A DNA stretch of 64,000 nucleotides, taken from Cytobacillus sp. NCCP-133 (GTDB lineage Bacteria > Bacillota > Bacilli > Bacillales > Cytobacillaceae). Where the stretch lies: contig NZ_BRVM01000001.1 in the NCBI RefSeq assembly GCF_026011715.1, positions 1-64,000 of the forward strand. The letters run 5' to 3'. Made by a program: the position numbers and the translations under genes. Under the pieces are notes generated by a model. That model was not told where the DNA came from. It made no database searches and saw only the letters and a program-made list of their open reading frames with translations. Every line of letters begins with the position of its first letter. Position 1 is the stretch's first letter. Shown here one piece after another: positions 53,987 through 63,907 of the stretch.

Positions 53987-54029
53987 AACTCCCTCCGAAT
54001 AGGAGGAAGCAATGTGTTTTGAAGGAGTT
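53987..54029 (-). terminator. Terminator of the 34-residue microprotein gene
   Basis: Nested stems: AACTCC (53987-53992) with GGAGTT (54024-54029), and CCTCC with GGAGG (54002-54006); the minus strand continues TTTTTTTG. Confidence 0.6.
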
Positions 54030-54094
54030 GCTGTGCATCTTCATTATAAATGAACTCCCCATTTGAACGCATTACTAAATCTTTTCCAATTCAA

Positions 54095-54199
54095 TTATAG
54101 CAATACTGAATCGTCATGCACCATTACAAACACAGCCTGGCCAAGTGACATGGCTGCCAGCAGAGTAAAAAAGGAAAACAGCAGGTATAGATCAATCAT
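54095..54199 (-). CDS. 34-residue hydrophobic microprotein
   Basis: A short frame (MIDLYLLFSFFTLLAAMSLG start, ending DDSVLL) that is one membrane helix. A full AGGAGG lies only 3 nt before ATG, shorter than usual spacing, so the start or reality of the gene is less certain. A terminator-like structure follows at 53987-54029. Between bpsA and pbuX; no homologue recognised. Confidence 0.42.
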   Translation of the reverse strand: MIDLYLLFSFFTLLAAMSLGQAVFVMVHDDSVLL

Positions 54200-54258
54200 T
54201 TACCTCCTGATAATTGCATTATTTTAATTATAATAATATTTTTTCGCACAAAAAACGG

Positions 54259-54280
54259 CACCGGCTTATTCCGATGCCTC
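54259..54280 (-). terminator. Terminator overlapping the zinc-ribbon gene stop
   Basis: GGCACCGG (54259-54266) with CCGATGCC (54273-54280), one mismatch; the minus strand continues GTTTTTTGTG. The stop codon lies within its loop. Confidence 0.7.
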
Positions 54281-54408
54281 AAATTGGTCTTTCTGGTGTT
54301 TTTGAACTTCAATATATATTTTTTTGGTAACAAACAAACCGCATGCTTGGCAAACTTCTTCTTCATTATATAAAAGCCGGCAATGATCGCAATAATATTT
54401 TTCCATCC
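54268..54408 (-). CDS. Small zinc-ribbon protein
   Basis: A 46-residue protein: KYYCDHCRLLY and EVCQACGLFV give a C-x2-C...C-x2-C zinc ribbon, followed by a basic/acidic helix. ATG at 54408 follows GAGTGGATGGG. A longer frame in another phase over the same DNA is not supported. A terminator overlaps the stop codon, which supports the 3' end. Function unknown; located downstream of pbuX. Confidence 0.72.
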
Positions 54409-54517
54409 CATCCACTCTCTTTCCAGTGAAAACCAACAATGTCTGAACTCTTAAAGAACTAACCCGATAGAATATTATATTGATTGCCGTTTTTTTTGTG
54501 AATGCAATTGCAATGAA

Positions 54518-56457
<1,940 letters not shown>

Positions 56458-56465
56458 TCAAACAC

Positions 56466-56529
56466 AAAAAGGCCTGAAGGCTATGCATTCACAACATAAA
56501 ATGAGTGAAGCAATGGCCTTAGGCTTTTT
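56466..56529 (-). terminator. Intrinsic terminator of the guanine riboswitch
   Basis: Long stem with outer arms AAAAAGCC (minus strand) and GGCCTTTTTG. GCAATG next to aptamer P1 can instead pair with CATTGC in the terminator's 5' arm, giving the antiterminator of a transcriptional riboswitch. Confidence 0.78.
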
Positions 56530-56582
56530 GAAAAAAAGCTGAAGACAACTAAAGGATGGAAAAAACCGTCCTGAACATTGCT

Positions 56583-56653
56583 CACTCATAGTCGGATCAT
56601 TTACGGCAACCCGGTAGAGACTTGCAGGCCATATCCCTGCGATTATATGAGTG
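56583..56653 (-). promoter_or_regulatory. Guanine (purine-class) riboswitch aptamer
   Basis: P1: CACTCATAT/CTATGAGTG on the minus strand (56645-56653 with 56583-56591). It has the conserved joins ATAATCGC...GGATATGGC and the loop pair around CCGTAAATG...CCGAC. The specificity base before P1's 3' arm is C (CCGACTATG), which selects guanine, not adenine. P3 appears one base pair longer than in the B. subtilis xpt aptamer. Confidence 0.93.
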
Positions 56654-57027
56654 AATGTTATTAATTTATAAACATTATAACATTTTTTATTATTTATTCA
56701 ATCAAAAACCTCTAAAAAACGAATTAAATTTTAAATATAATTATAAATGTTCGTGATTTCGTTCGTGACCATTAAGAGCATCTTCCACTGTTATGAAATT
56801 ACCTCCTTCATAAGTCCTGAGTTCACCTTCACATTTTCTTCACAAATTCAGCATAGTTTTTGTGATATATATCACTGTAATATCAATTTTTCACTATTAT
56901 CATAGTAATTAAGTAACGAATGAACAATTTGTGAACTCACAGAACCCCCTAGAATCTTCGTAAATGTCTTGTATTATGAAAATGTAATCATTTACTTTTT
57001 CCAATTATTCGAAAGGAGTGAAGGAAA
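56654..57027. other. Divergent regulatory region between xpt and the ba3 oxidase operon
   Basis: AT-rich; contains the Fnr-type box at 56861-56876 and a possible promoter downstream. A 15-codon minus-strand frame with AAGGAGGT (56741-56788) is noted under findings. Confidence 0.6.
56861..56876 (+). promoter_or_regulatory. Crp/Fnr-type box upstream of the ba3 oxidase operon
   Basis: TGTGATATATATCACT, a perfect inverted repeat over GTGATATATATCAC, matches the Bacillus Fnr consensus TGTGA-N6-TCACT. With a candidate -10 (TATCAT, 56898-56903) the start would be near 56910, placing the box centre at about -41.5, the activating position. Confidence 0.72.
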
Positions 57028-57177
57028 ATGGCGAAAACGGAACTCAGCCGAAAAACAAAAACTGAAATTGAGGATAGCTCTTCCTTAAAGGGAACGTTAG
57101 CTTCCGTTTTCTTATTAGGATTCTTCCTAATAATTACATGGGTAGGCGTTTACTTTTTATTTGTCAGTCGCTTTTAA
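57028..57177 (+). CDS. cbaD: Cytochrome ba3 oxidase small subunit IIa (CbaD-like)
   Basis: A 49-residue protein: basic, acidic N-terminus (AKTELSRKTKTEIEDSSS), then one membrane helix (LASVFLLGFFLIITWVGVYF). This is the form of the single-helix subunit IIa of ba3-type oxidases. Ribosome binding site AAAGGAG. It is first gene of a three-gene operon with subunits II and I. Confidence 0.85.
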   Translation: MAKTELSRKTKTEIEDSSSLKGTLASVFLLGFFLIITWVGVYFLFVSRF

Positions 57178-57199
57178 AAGATAGAAAGGGGAAAAAGCT

Positions 57200-57676
57200 A
57201 TGCATATGCATAAGTTTGAAAAAGCCTGGCTCATCTTTGGAATTGGATCACTTTTGGTTTTCTTAACAGTATTGGGTGTCAGCGCATTTTACCTTGGAAA
57301 CCAGCCGCCAAGCTGTTTGGCAACAATTGATCCAGAAAAGGTGGATAAAACAGCTCCGTTCAATGAACCGGGATTAAAAAAGGTGGAGGGAAAAGACTGG
57401 GATTATGAATTGGTCTTTGTAGCATCAGCATTTTCATATAGCCCTGCTTCAGTAGAGGTTCCCTACGGTGCAAAAGTAAAGATAATTGCTACAACAAAGG
57501 ATGTCGTCCACGGATTTGAAGTAGCAGGCTCTAATATCAATATGATGCTTGAGCCTGGATATATCAGTGAACATATCACAACTTTTGACAAAGCTGGTGA
57601 ATACCTAATAGTTTGTAATGAATATTGCGGTGTAGGACACCATATGATGTCGTCTAAAATTGAGGTGGTGAAATAA
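57200..57676 (+). CDS. cbaB: Cytochrome c oxidase subunit II (ba3 type)
   Basis: A 158-residue CuA-carrying subunit that accepts electrons from cytochrome c. One N-terminal helix (residues 10-32), then a cupredoxin domain with ligands VVHGFEV (His) and CNEYCGVGHHMM (Cys, Cys, His, Met). The short single-helix form is that of ba3 oxidases, unlike two-helix aa3 subunits. It ends in TAATG, overlapping subunit I by 1 nt. Confidence 0.93.
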   Translation: MHMHKFEKAWLIFGIGSLLVFLTVLGVSAFYLGNQPPSCLATIDPEKVDKTAPFNEPGLKKVEGKDWDYELVFVASAFSYSPASVEVPYGAKVKIIATTKDVVHGFEVAGSNINMMLEPGYISEHITTFDKAGEYLIVCNEYCGVGHHMMSSKIEVVK

Positions 57677-59331
57677 TGTTTAACCCTACTGCTAACTTTA
57701 AGGTTGACCGCCGCGACGGCAAATTGGCAATGGCACACTTCTATGTTGCATTTACTGCATTGGCAATAGGCGGATTGGCAGGTTTGCTTCAGACTCTTGT
57801 ACGGTCAGGCAAATTTGAGCTTCCTGCCGGCATTGGCTATTATCAAATTCTGACTGTTCATGGCGTTGTATTAGGACTCGTGCTTACCACTTTCTTTATT
57901 ATGGGATTCCAGCTTGCTGCAACGAGCAAAACTTCAGGCACATTAACAAACAAACAAAGAGTGACCGGGTGGATTGGTTTTTGGCTTATGACAGCAGGAA
58001 CTCTTCTTGCTGCAGTAATGATTCTTTTAAATGAAGCTACTGTACTTTATACCTTTTACGCTCCTCTTCAGGCACATGCCCTATATTATATTGGCTTAAC
58101 ATTGGTCATTGTCGGAAGCTGGGTTGACGGTGCAGCCATTATCATGAAGTATGCCGAATGGAGAAGAAAGAACCCCGGGCAGCCTAGTCCTCTCCTAACA
58201 TTCATGTCTTTAGTAAATACGATGATGTGGATTGTGGCAACAATTGGAGTGGCATCTACCGTGCTTTTCCAATTGCTTCCTTGGTCATTGGGATTGGTTG
58301 AAACGGTTAACATCGGGGTCAGCCGTACATTGTTCTGGTATTTCGGACATCCGCTTGTTTACTTCTGGTTATTGCCTGCCTATATGGCCTGGTATGTCGT
58401 TATTCCGAAAGTTATTGGAGGTAAGATTTTCTCAGACTCATTGGCACGCATGTCCTTTATATTATTCCTGCTATTCTCGATTCCGGTCGGTTTCCACCAT
58501 CAATTAATGGAGCCAGGGATTGATCCAGCTTGGAAGTTTTTACAGGTCATTCTGACATTCCTTGTTGTTATTCCGTCTCTTATGACTGCATTTTCACTAT
58601 TCGCAACATTTGAAAGCTTCGGACGCGCAAAAGGGGCATCAGGTTTATTCGGATGGATGAAGAAACTCCCTTGGGGTGATGCTCGCTTTGTCGTTCCGTT
58701 TATCGGAATGGTTGCATTCATCCCTGCTGGTGCCGGTGGTATTATCAATGCTTCCCACCAAATGAACCAGGTTGTCCATAATACGATTTGGGTTACTGGC
58801 CACTTTCATTTAACAGTGGCAACGTCTGTTGTACTTACATTCTTTGGTGTCTCCTATTGGCTGATTCCCCATCTGACAGGAAGACGATTAACGAAAGCCA
58901 TGAATAAATTAGGCATTATCCAAGCTGTAATCTGGGCAATCGGAATGACCTTTATGTCTGGTGCCATGCATGCTGCAGGATTGCTTGGCGCTCCACGCCG
59001 CTCTTCCTACTCCGAGTATGGCGGAGCAGCGCAGGCAGCTGAATGGATTCCATATCAAGTCGCTCAGGCTATTGGGGGATCCATCCTGTTCCTTGGCATC
59101 ATTTTGATGCTCTATATCTTTATTAACCTTGCATTCTTTGCACCTAAAGGAGAACAGGAATTCCCGGTAGGAGAAGCTGCAGAAGAAACTGAAAAAGCGC
59201 CAATGGTATTTGAAAATTGGAAGCTTTGGCTTGGAATTACGTTTGTTCTTATTTTATTTGCCTACACAATACCGTTTATTGACTTAATCCAAAATGCTCC
59301 TCCAGGGGCTAAAGGATATAAGCTTTGGTGA
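57676..59331 (+). CDS. cbaA: Cytochrome c oxidase subunit I (ba3 type)
   Basis: A 551-residue heme-copper oxidase core, 12-13 helices. Low-spin heme ligand His in ILTVHGVVLG; CuB/heme region YFGHPLVYFWLLPAY; HHQLMEPGIDP; and heme ligands TGHFHLTVAT. The motif set (HPLVYFWLLPAY, no aa3-type C-terminal extension) indicates the B-type (ba3) branch: high-affinity oxidase. Last gene of the cbaDBA operon; terminator follows. Confidence 0.94.
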   Translation: MFNPTANFKVDRRDGKLAMAHFYVAFTALAIGGLAGLLQTLVRSGKFELPAGIGYYQILTVHGVVLGLVLTTFFIMGFQLAATSKTSGTLTNKQRVTGWIGFWLMTAGTLLAAVMILLNEATVLYTFYAPLQAHALYYIGLTLVIVGSWVDGAAIIMKYAEWRRKNPGQPSPLLTFMSLVNTMMWIVATIGVASTVLFQLLPWSLGLVETVNIGVSRTLFWYFGHPLVYFWLLPAYMAWYVVIPKVIGGKIFSDSLARMSFILFLLFSIPVGFHHQLMEPGIDPAWKFLQVILTFLVVIPSLMTAFSLFATFESFGRAKGASGLFGWMKKLPWGDARFVVPFIGMVAFIPAGAGGIINASHQMNQVVHNTIWVTGHFHLTVATSVVLTFFGVSYWLIPHLTGRRLTKAMNKLGIIQAVIWAIGMTFMSGAMHAAGLLGAPRRSSYSEYGGAAQAAEWIPYQVAQAIGGSILFLGIILMLYIFINLAFFAPKGEQEFPVGEAAEETEKAPMVFENWKLWLGITFVLILFAYTIPFIDLIQNAPPGAKGYKLW

Positions 59332-59340
59332 AATATCGAA

Positions 59341-59370
59341 AAAACTCCGGTCCAGTGGGATCGGAGTTTT
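59341..59370 (+). terminator. Terminator of the ba3 oxidase operon
   Basis: AAAACTCCG (59341-59349) and CGGAGTTTT (59362-59370) followed by TT; also abuts the convergent EamA gene's stop. Confidence 0.84.
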
Positions 59371-60291
59371 TTATAGATCGTTTTTTTGTGATTGGGATAA
59401 AGTGAGATCCTTCTTTTTTCTTGATGGAAGATTAACGATTACAACAGAGCCCAGGATTAACAATGTGCCTGCAATTTGAATGGCATTCAGACTCTCTCCA
59501 TATAGAGCAATTCCTAAAAGCATTGCTACAAGCGGTTCGACAGTTGCGATAACCGCTGCTTTGCTTCCCTCCGTTTGTTCAAGTCCCCAAGTATAGACAA
59601 AATAGGCCATTACAGTGGGTATAAAGCCTAAACCAATGCTAAGCAGAAAGACTTTACCACTCAAAAATAGTTCAGCTTTTGTCCATAAACCAGTCACTGG
59701 AATAAGAGCAGCTGCTGCGACAAGGAACGTATAAAGGGTGATTGTAAATGGGTGATATTTTCTCAATGCAAATTTTCCGAATATCGTGTAAAGCGCATAT
59801 CCAAGACCTGATCCCAGCCCTGTCAAGATTCCCAGAAACGTTATTTTGCTTTCCCCTGACGATAAGCCCGCTATAAGTATGCAGCCGACAATTGTACCTG
59901 CCACTGCAGTAATTTTTTTCATGTTTACTTTTTCTTTTAAGAAAACAAACGACAAAACCGTTACAAATGCAGGAGATGTATAAAGCAAGACGACTGCCAT
60001 TGAAATATTGATTTCGTTGATTGTTGTGAAATAACAATAATTAAAAAAAACAATGCTTAATATACCTGTCCCGGCAAAAAGCCGAAAATCCAGAGGAGAC
60101 TTGAGCTTCATTTCACTCCTAAAACGCCCTAAACCTATCAAAACAAGGAAGAAGGCAGCAAAAATCACTCTTATGGCCACAATTTGCATAGCCGAAAATC
60201 CATATTGTCCCAGCCCTTTAACAAATATGGCAATAATCCCCCAAAGGCTCGCTCCAAAAGCAATCATCAGATATGGAAAAATTTTCTTCAT
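59371..60291 (-). CDS. EamA/DMT-family transporter
   Basis: A 306-residue membrane protein with ten helices in two EamA repeats (LMIAFGASLWGIIAIFVKGL; GILTGLGSGLGYALYTIFGKF). Late motif VEPLVAMLLGIALYGESLN. Substrate unknown. ATG at 60291 (MKKIFPYLMIAFGAS) follows GGAGAG; the upstream frame is unsupported. It lies between convergent cbaA and the M32 peptidase. Confidence 0.9.
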   Translation of the reverse strand: MKKIFPYLMIAFGASLWGIIAIFVKGLGQYGFSAMQIVAIRVIFAAFFLVLIGLGRFRSEMKLKSPLDFRLFAGTGILSIVFFNYCYFTTINEINISMAVVLLYTSPAFVTVLSFVFLKEKVNMKKITAVAGTIVGCILIAGLSSGESKITFLGILTGLGSGLGYALYTIFGKFALRKYHPFTITLYTFLVAAAALIPVTGLWTKAELFLSGKVFLLSIGLGFIPTVMAYFVYTWGLEQTEGSKAAVIATVEPLVAMLLGIALYGESLNAIQIAGTLLILGSVVIVNLPSRKKKDLTLSQSQKNDL

Positions 60292-60365
60292 TGTTTTCTC
60301 TCCATGAATGAAAAGGATGGCATGCGCCACCCTCTTAAAACGTCAAATTTTTAAAAAGCAGTTCC

Positions 60366-61877
60366 TTACTTTAATTGATACACATTACTATACTTATCAT
60401 AAAGATAATCGATAAGATATTGAGCATTCAATCCTTCACCGGTTACATCATTTAATATTTCGAGCGGTTTTTTCATTTTGCCATACTGGTGTACATTTTT
60501 TGTAAACCATTCCTTGATTGGCAGAAGGTTACCTTCTTCAAGCAGCTTATCATATTCCGGCAAATCTTTTAACATACTGTTTTTCAGCTGCGCTGCATAC
60601 ATGTATCCTAAAGCATAAGAAGGGAAATAGCCAAAGCTTCCTCCTGCCCAATGTACATCCTGAAGAACTCCCTGTGCATCATTTTCAGGATTTACACCCA
60701 AGTACTGTTGATATTTTTCATTCCAGATTCTTGGAAGGTCTTTGACTTCAATTTCATCATTGAATAAGCCTTTTTCAATTTCATAGCGGATAATAATGTG
60801 AAGCGGATAAGTTAATTCATCTGCTTCAATTCGAATTAAAGAAGGTTTAGATTCATTAATGGCACGATAGAAATCATCCAATGTCACTGGATCAAATTGG
60901 CCGCTTGCATACTCCATGAGCAGCTGATAATTTTTCTTCCAGAATGAGTAATCCCGTCCAACAAAATTTTCGTAAAATAAAGATTGTGATTCATGAATTC
61001 CCATGGAAGTTCCAGTGCACAATGGGGTCCCGACCAAGTCAGGTGATATATTCTGCTCATATAGTGCATGGCCCCCTTCATGAATGGTTCCAAAAACAGC
61101 TGTGCGGAAATCCTCTTCATCATATTTAGTCGTAACACGCACGTCTCCAGGGTTTAAGCCGATTGCGAAAGGATGTACCGTTTCATCGAGTCGGCCAGCT
61201 TTGAAGTTATACCCCATTTGTTCCAAAACTTCGAGGCTGAACCCGCGCTGTTTATCTTTCGCAAAGTGCCGGAATAAAAAGCTTGTTCCCGGTTTGTTGT
61301 TTGATTCTGAAATTTCCTGTACAAGAGGGACAATCTTTTCACGCAATAGGCCAAAAACCTGATCAAGTGTTTCAACTGTAACACCCGGTTCATACATGTC
61401 CAATAGCGTATTATATTTGTTTCCCTCATGTCCCCAATAGCCAATAAACCGCTTGTTTATGTCTACAAGCTTTTCCAAATAAGGCCGGAACATTTCAAAA
61501 TCCGATTTTTCCTTCGCCTCTTCCCAAATACTTTCTGCCTTGGACTGAAGAATGACATATTCCTTATATTCATCTGCAGGAACTTTTTTATTGCGATCGT
61601 AGTCTTTTTTGCATTCTTCGAGAGTCTTCAAAGTTACTTCCGAAAGGCCCTCTTTTCCCGAAAGCTTCGCTATGTATGCTGCCATCTCTTGAGATGTTGA
61701 CATTTTGAATATTTCTGAAGAAATCATGCCGATTACTTCAGATCGCTGTTCTACACCTTGTTTTGGCGCTCCTGTACGGAGATCCCAATACATAAGGGAT
61801 AATGCTTCATTATATGCCGTCATTTTTTTTACATAATCCATAAATTGCTGTTCTGTCCCTTTCAGAGCTTCAGTCAC
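60366..61877 (-). CDS. ypwA: M32-family carboxypeptidase (YpwA)
   Basis: A 503-residue metallocarboxypeptidase of the thermostable carboxypeptidase 1 family. Zinc motif HEGGHALYEQN near residue 268, third ligand in GIHESQSLFYENFVGR, RIEADELTYPLHIIIRYEIE late. Family-specific DxRT... region at YWDLRTGAPKQGVEQR. It acts in the cytoplasm on C-terminal residues. B. subtilis ypwA lies near xpt too. Monocistronic. Confidence 0.94.
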   Translation of the reverse strand: MTEALKGTEQQFMDYVKKMTAYNEALSLMYWDLRTGAPKQGVEQRSEVIGMISSEIFKMSTSQEMAAYIAKLSGKEGLSEVTLKTLEECKKDYDRNKKVPADEYKEYVILQSKAESIWEEAKEKSDFEMFRPYLEKLVDINKRFIGYWGHEGNKYNTLLDMYEPGVTVETLDQVFGLLREKIVPLVQEISESNNKPGTSFLFRHFAKDKQRGFSLEVLEQMGYNFKAGRLDETVHPFAIGLNPGDVRVTTKYDEEDFRTAVFGTIHEGGHALYEQNISPDLVGTPLCTGTSMGIHESQSLFYENFVGRDYSFWKKNYQLLMEYASGQFDPVTLDDFYRAINESKPSLIRIEADELTYPLHIIIRYEIEKGLFNDEIEVKDLPRIWNEKYQQYLGVNPENDAQGVLQDVHWAGGSFGYFPSYALGYMYAAQLKNSMLKDLPEYDKLLEEGNLLPIKEWFTKNVHQYGKMKKPLEILNDVTGEGLNAQYLIDYLYDKYSNVYQLK

Positions 61878-61995
61878 AGTTCTTCCCCCCTCATAATCTA
61901 AATCAAAACTATTTTATCATATTTTTCTGAAAAGGCAGTCTCCTAATGCTTATTCTTTCTATTCCAAGTTTCTGAAACTTTTTTACAAATAAGAC

Positions 61996-62017
61996 AGGCC
62001 CGCTACAAGCAGGGCCT
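61996..62017 (-). terminator. Terminator of the disrupted DUF2249 gene
   Basis: Arms AGGCCC (61996-62001) and GGGCCT (62012-62017), with extra pairs GAC/GTC-like outside; the minus strand continues GTCTTATTTG. Confidence 0.65.
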
Positions 62018-62041
62018 ATCTTATTTGCTGCATGATGAAGT

Positions 62042-62273
62042 TTACTTTTTGCCAATGGCCACTCTCCATCTCTCCGGGCAAGCTTCAATATACTCCCAAG
62101 AATTGATTTTCCCTCTCCATCAGAAATTGATAACGAAGAGGACGGGGGTCATGATCGTTCACAATCTGCATATATTCTCCTTCTTTTAAAGAATCAAATG
62201 TGTTAAAAATCACTGGATGTTTCTCTTTTGGCGAATAGTCAGGCGCAATTACCGTATGGGCAAATTCTCTCAT
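62042..62273 (-). pseudogene. DUF2249 gene with a one-base frameshift
   Basis: The intact first part (about 62 residues) has the DUF2249 pattern: FDSLKEGEYMQIVNDHDPRPLRYQF. It then stops after ENQFLGVY. One base shift near 62110, in an AAAA run, restores INSWEYIEACPERWRVAIGKK and a stop at 62042-62044, the expected family ending. A good GGAGG start is present. It is either a recent pseudogene or a sequence error. DUF2249 proteins are small and often accompany nitrate/nitrite or O2-related genes; function unclear. Confidence 0.72.
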
Positions 62274-62401
62274 TCTTTCTTCCTCCTCTTCATTTGCTTT
62301 ACAACTTTATTTTAATGGTGCAGGACTAAAAGATTAGTGAACCGAATCACAGCTAGCATATGATATTGTCCTTTTTCTTTTTAACTTTCAGATGAAAGAG
62401 T

Positions 62402-62407
62402 TATAAT
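62402..62407 (+). promoter_or_regulatory. Possible -10 element of the MFS gene
   Basis: TATAAT (62402-62407) about 36 nt before the MFS start; a weak -35-like TTTAAC is 16 bp upstream. A small palindrome CTTTCAGATGAAAG lies in between. Confidence 0.4.
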
Positions 62408-62442
62408 GACATAAAGTGAATAATTGCAGGAAGAGAGTTAGA

Positions 62443-63603
62443 ATGAGATCCTTTATTTTTTTTATTATCGTTGTTGCATTTATAGATACATTTTCACAGC
62501 TTCCAATCATGAGCCCTTTTGCACAATCCATTGATCCATCACCAGCTTTTATCGGAATGATCGTAGGCATGTATTCATTCTCAAATATGATTGGCAATAT
62601 TTTTGCAGGCTACTGGATAGATAAAAGCGGGGCAAAGAACGTCCTGGTGTCGGGGCTGGCTTTAACAGGCACTATCTTGCTTCTGTACACACTAGTGGAA
62701 TTACCTTATCAATTAGCGGCAATTAGGTTTTTCCATGGCCTATTTGGAGGCTTTCTTGTTCCAGCTGCATTTACCGTTATCGCTAACAGCGGAACCTCAA
62801 ACAAACAAGGGAAATCGATGGCCTTGTCAGGAGCTGCAGTTGGAGGGGCGGCTATATTGGGGCCTGCCTTTGGGGCTGTTGTCGCTTCAAAATATAGTGT
62901 GGATTGGGTATTTTTGATCATCGCTGCGACCATGATCAGCAGCGCTGTTTTTACTTTTACCTTCCTGCCCTCCAATCAGAAGGAAAAAACCAAGAGTAAA
63001 AAATCTCCTTCTGAAAAACTATTGCCTTTATTCAAGGAACCCATGCTTGCTATCAGTTATGCAGGTGCGTTTTCCTTGATGTTCGCACAGGGTACCCTTG
63101 CCTATTTGCTGCCTTCGCAAGTTGAGAATCTAGAAATCAGCTCCATATTTAGCGGGATTCTATTAAGCACCTTCGGAATTACTGCTATCCTTATTTTTCT
63201 TCTGCCCATCAATAAAATCTTTGATAAGTATAAACACCAAAACACAATGATGACAGGTATGCTGATTATAGGCATAGCACTCATTCTTTTAGGTTCAGCT
63301 TCTTCCCTTGTCTTTATGTTTTTTTGCATGGTTTTATACGGGACTGGTTTTGCACTTTTATTTCCCTCCATTAATTCCTTGATTGCAAATCACACAACAG
63401 AGAAAACGAGAGGAATGGCGTTTGGCCTCTTTTATGCATTTTTTTCTTTAGGTGTTGTTGCAGGATCCACACTTCTGGGTTTAATGGGTGTCACATTTAG
63501 AATTGGATTTATTCTTGCAGCAGGGGTTTTATTTTTAACCATTTGTGGCATGAATGTGTATTTTAATAAAAACAGTTCGTCATTAAGTAAAAGCCAGGAG
63601 TGA
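62443..63603 (+). CDS. MFS transporter
   Basis: A 386-residue 12-helix major facilitator. Motif A-like GYWIDKSGAKNVLVSG between helices 2 and 3; second half begins LLPLFKEPMLAISYAGAFS. Likely a drug or metabolite exporter by similarity of pattern to DHA1-type proteins. ATG at 62443 (MRSFIFFIIVVAFIDTFS) follows GGAAGAGAG. A zinc-binding microprotein gene starts 5 nt after its stop codon, so the two may be co-transcribed. Confidence 0.88.
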   Translation: MRSFIFFIIVVAFIDTFSQLPIMSPFAQSIDPSPAFIGMIVGMYSFSNMIGNIFAGYWIDKSGAKNVLVSGLALTGTILLLYTLVELPYQLAAIRFFHGLFGGFLVPAAFTVIANSGTSNKQGKSMALSGAAVGGAAILGPAFGAVVASKYSVDWVFLIIAATMISSAVFTFTFLPSNQKEKTKSKKSPSEKLLPLFKEPMLAISYAGAFSLMFAQGTLAYLLPSQVENLEISSIFSGILLSTFGITAILIFLLPINKIFDKYKHQNTMMTGMLIIGIALILLGSASSLVFMFFCMVLYGTGFALLFPSINSLIANHTTEKTRGMAFGLFYAFFSLGVVAGSTLLGLMGVTFRIGFILAAGVLFLTICGMNVYFNKNSSSLSKSQE

Positions 63604-63608
63604 TGCTG

Positions 63609-63749
63609 ATGAAGGAATTAGTGGGTAACTGCTGTATTTGCGGGAAAGATCTATATTGCCTGGATGGTTTTTTCAATGGAGTTTACACTGAAAATAACGA
63701 AACCATCTGTTTTGATTGCATAGAGGAAAGGGAAAAATCCGCAGACTGA
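63609..63749 (+). CDS. Small zinc-binding-type protein
   Basis: A 46-residue protein: CCICGKDLYCLDG and ICFDCIEERE give two Cys pairs (C-x2-C...C-x2-C). ATG at 63609 is 8 nt after AGGAG; ATG at 63603 (overlapping the MFS stop) is too close to it. Terminator arms overlap the 3' end. The family is unknown; small zinc-finger proteins of this kind are common in Bacillus. Confidence 0.72.
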   Translation: MKELVGNCCICGKDLYCLDGFFNGVYTENNETICFDCIEEREKSAD

Positions 63750-63764
63750 CATCTGCGGATTTTT
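63733..63764 (+). terminator. Terminator of the MFS/zinc-protein operon
   Basis: Perfect 13-bp arms AAAAATCCGCAGA (63733-63745) and TCTGCGGATTTTT (63752-63764), overlapping the end of the small gene. Confidence 0.88.
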
Positions 63765-63907
63765 CTTGTGCCCTGATACTCTATTCATCCTCATTAGTGC
63801 CAGGCTGTGATTTTACACACGTGTTCGAATGATAAACAAAGATTTCCTCTTATATGATGAAGGTCACTTATTTCAATTTCTTCAGCTGTTAAACTTAAAG
63901 TGAAAAG

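Noticed and set aside
54196..54411. 71-codon basic frame on the minus strand
   Set aside because: A different phase of the same strand encodes a proper zinc ribbon with a matching terminator; this frame is basic low-complexity shadow.
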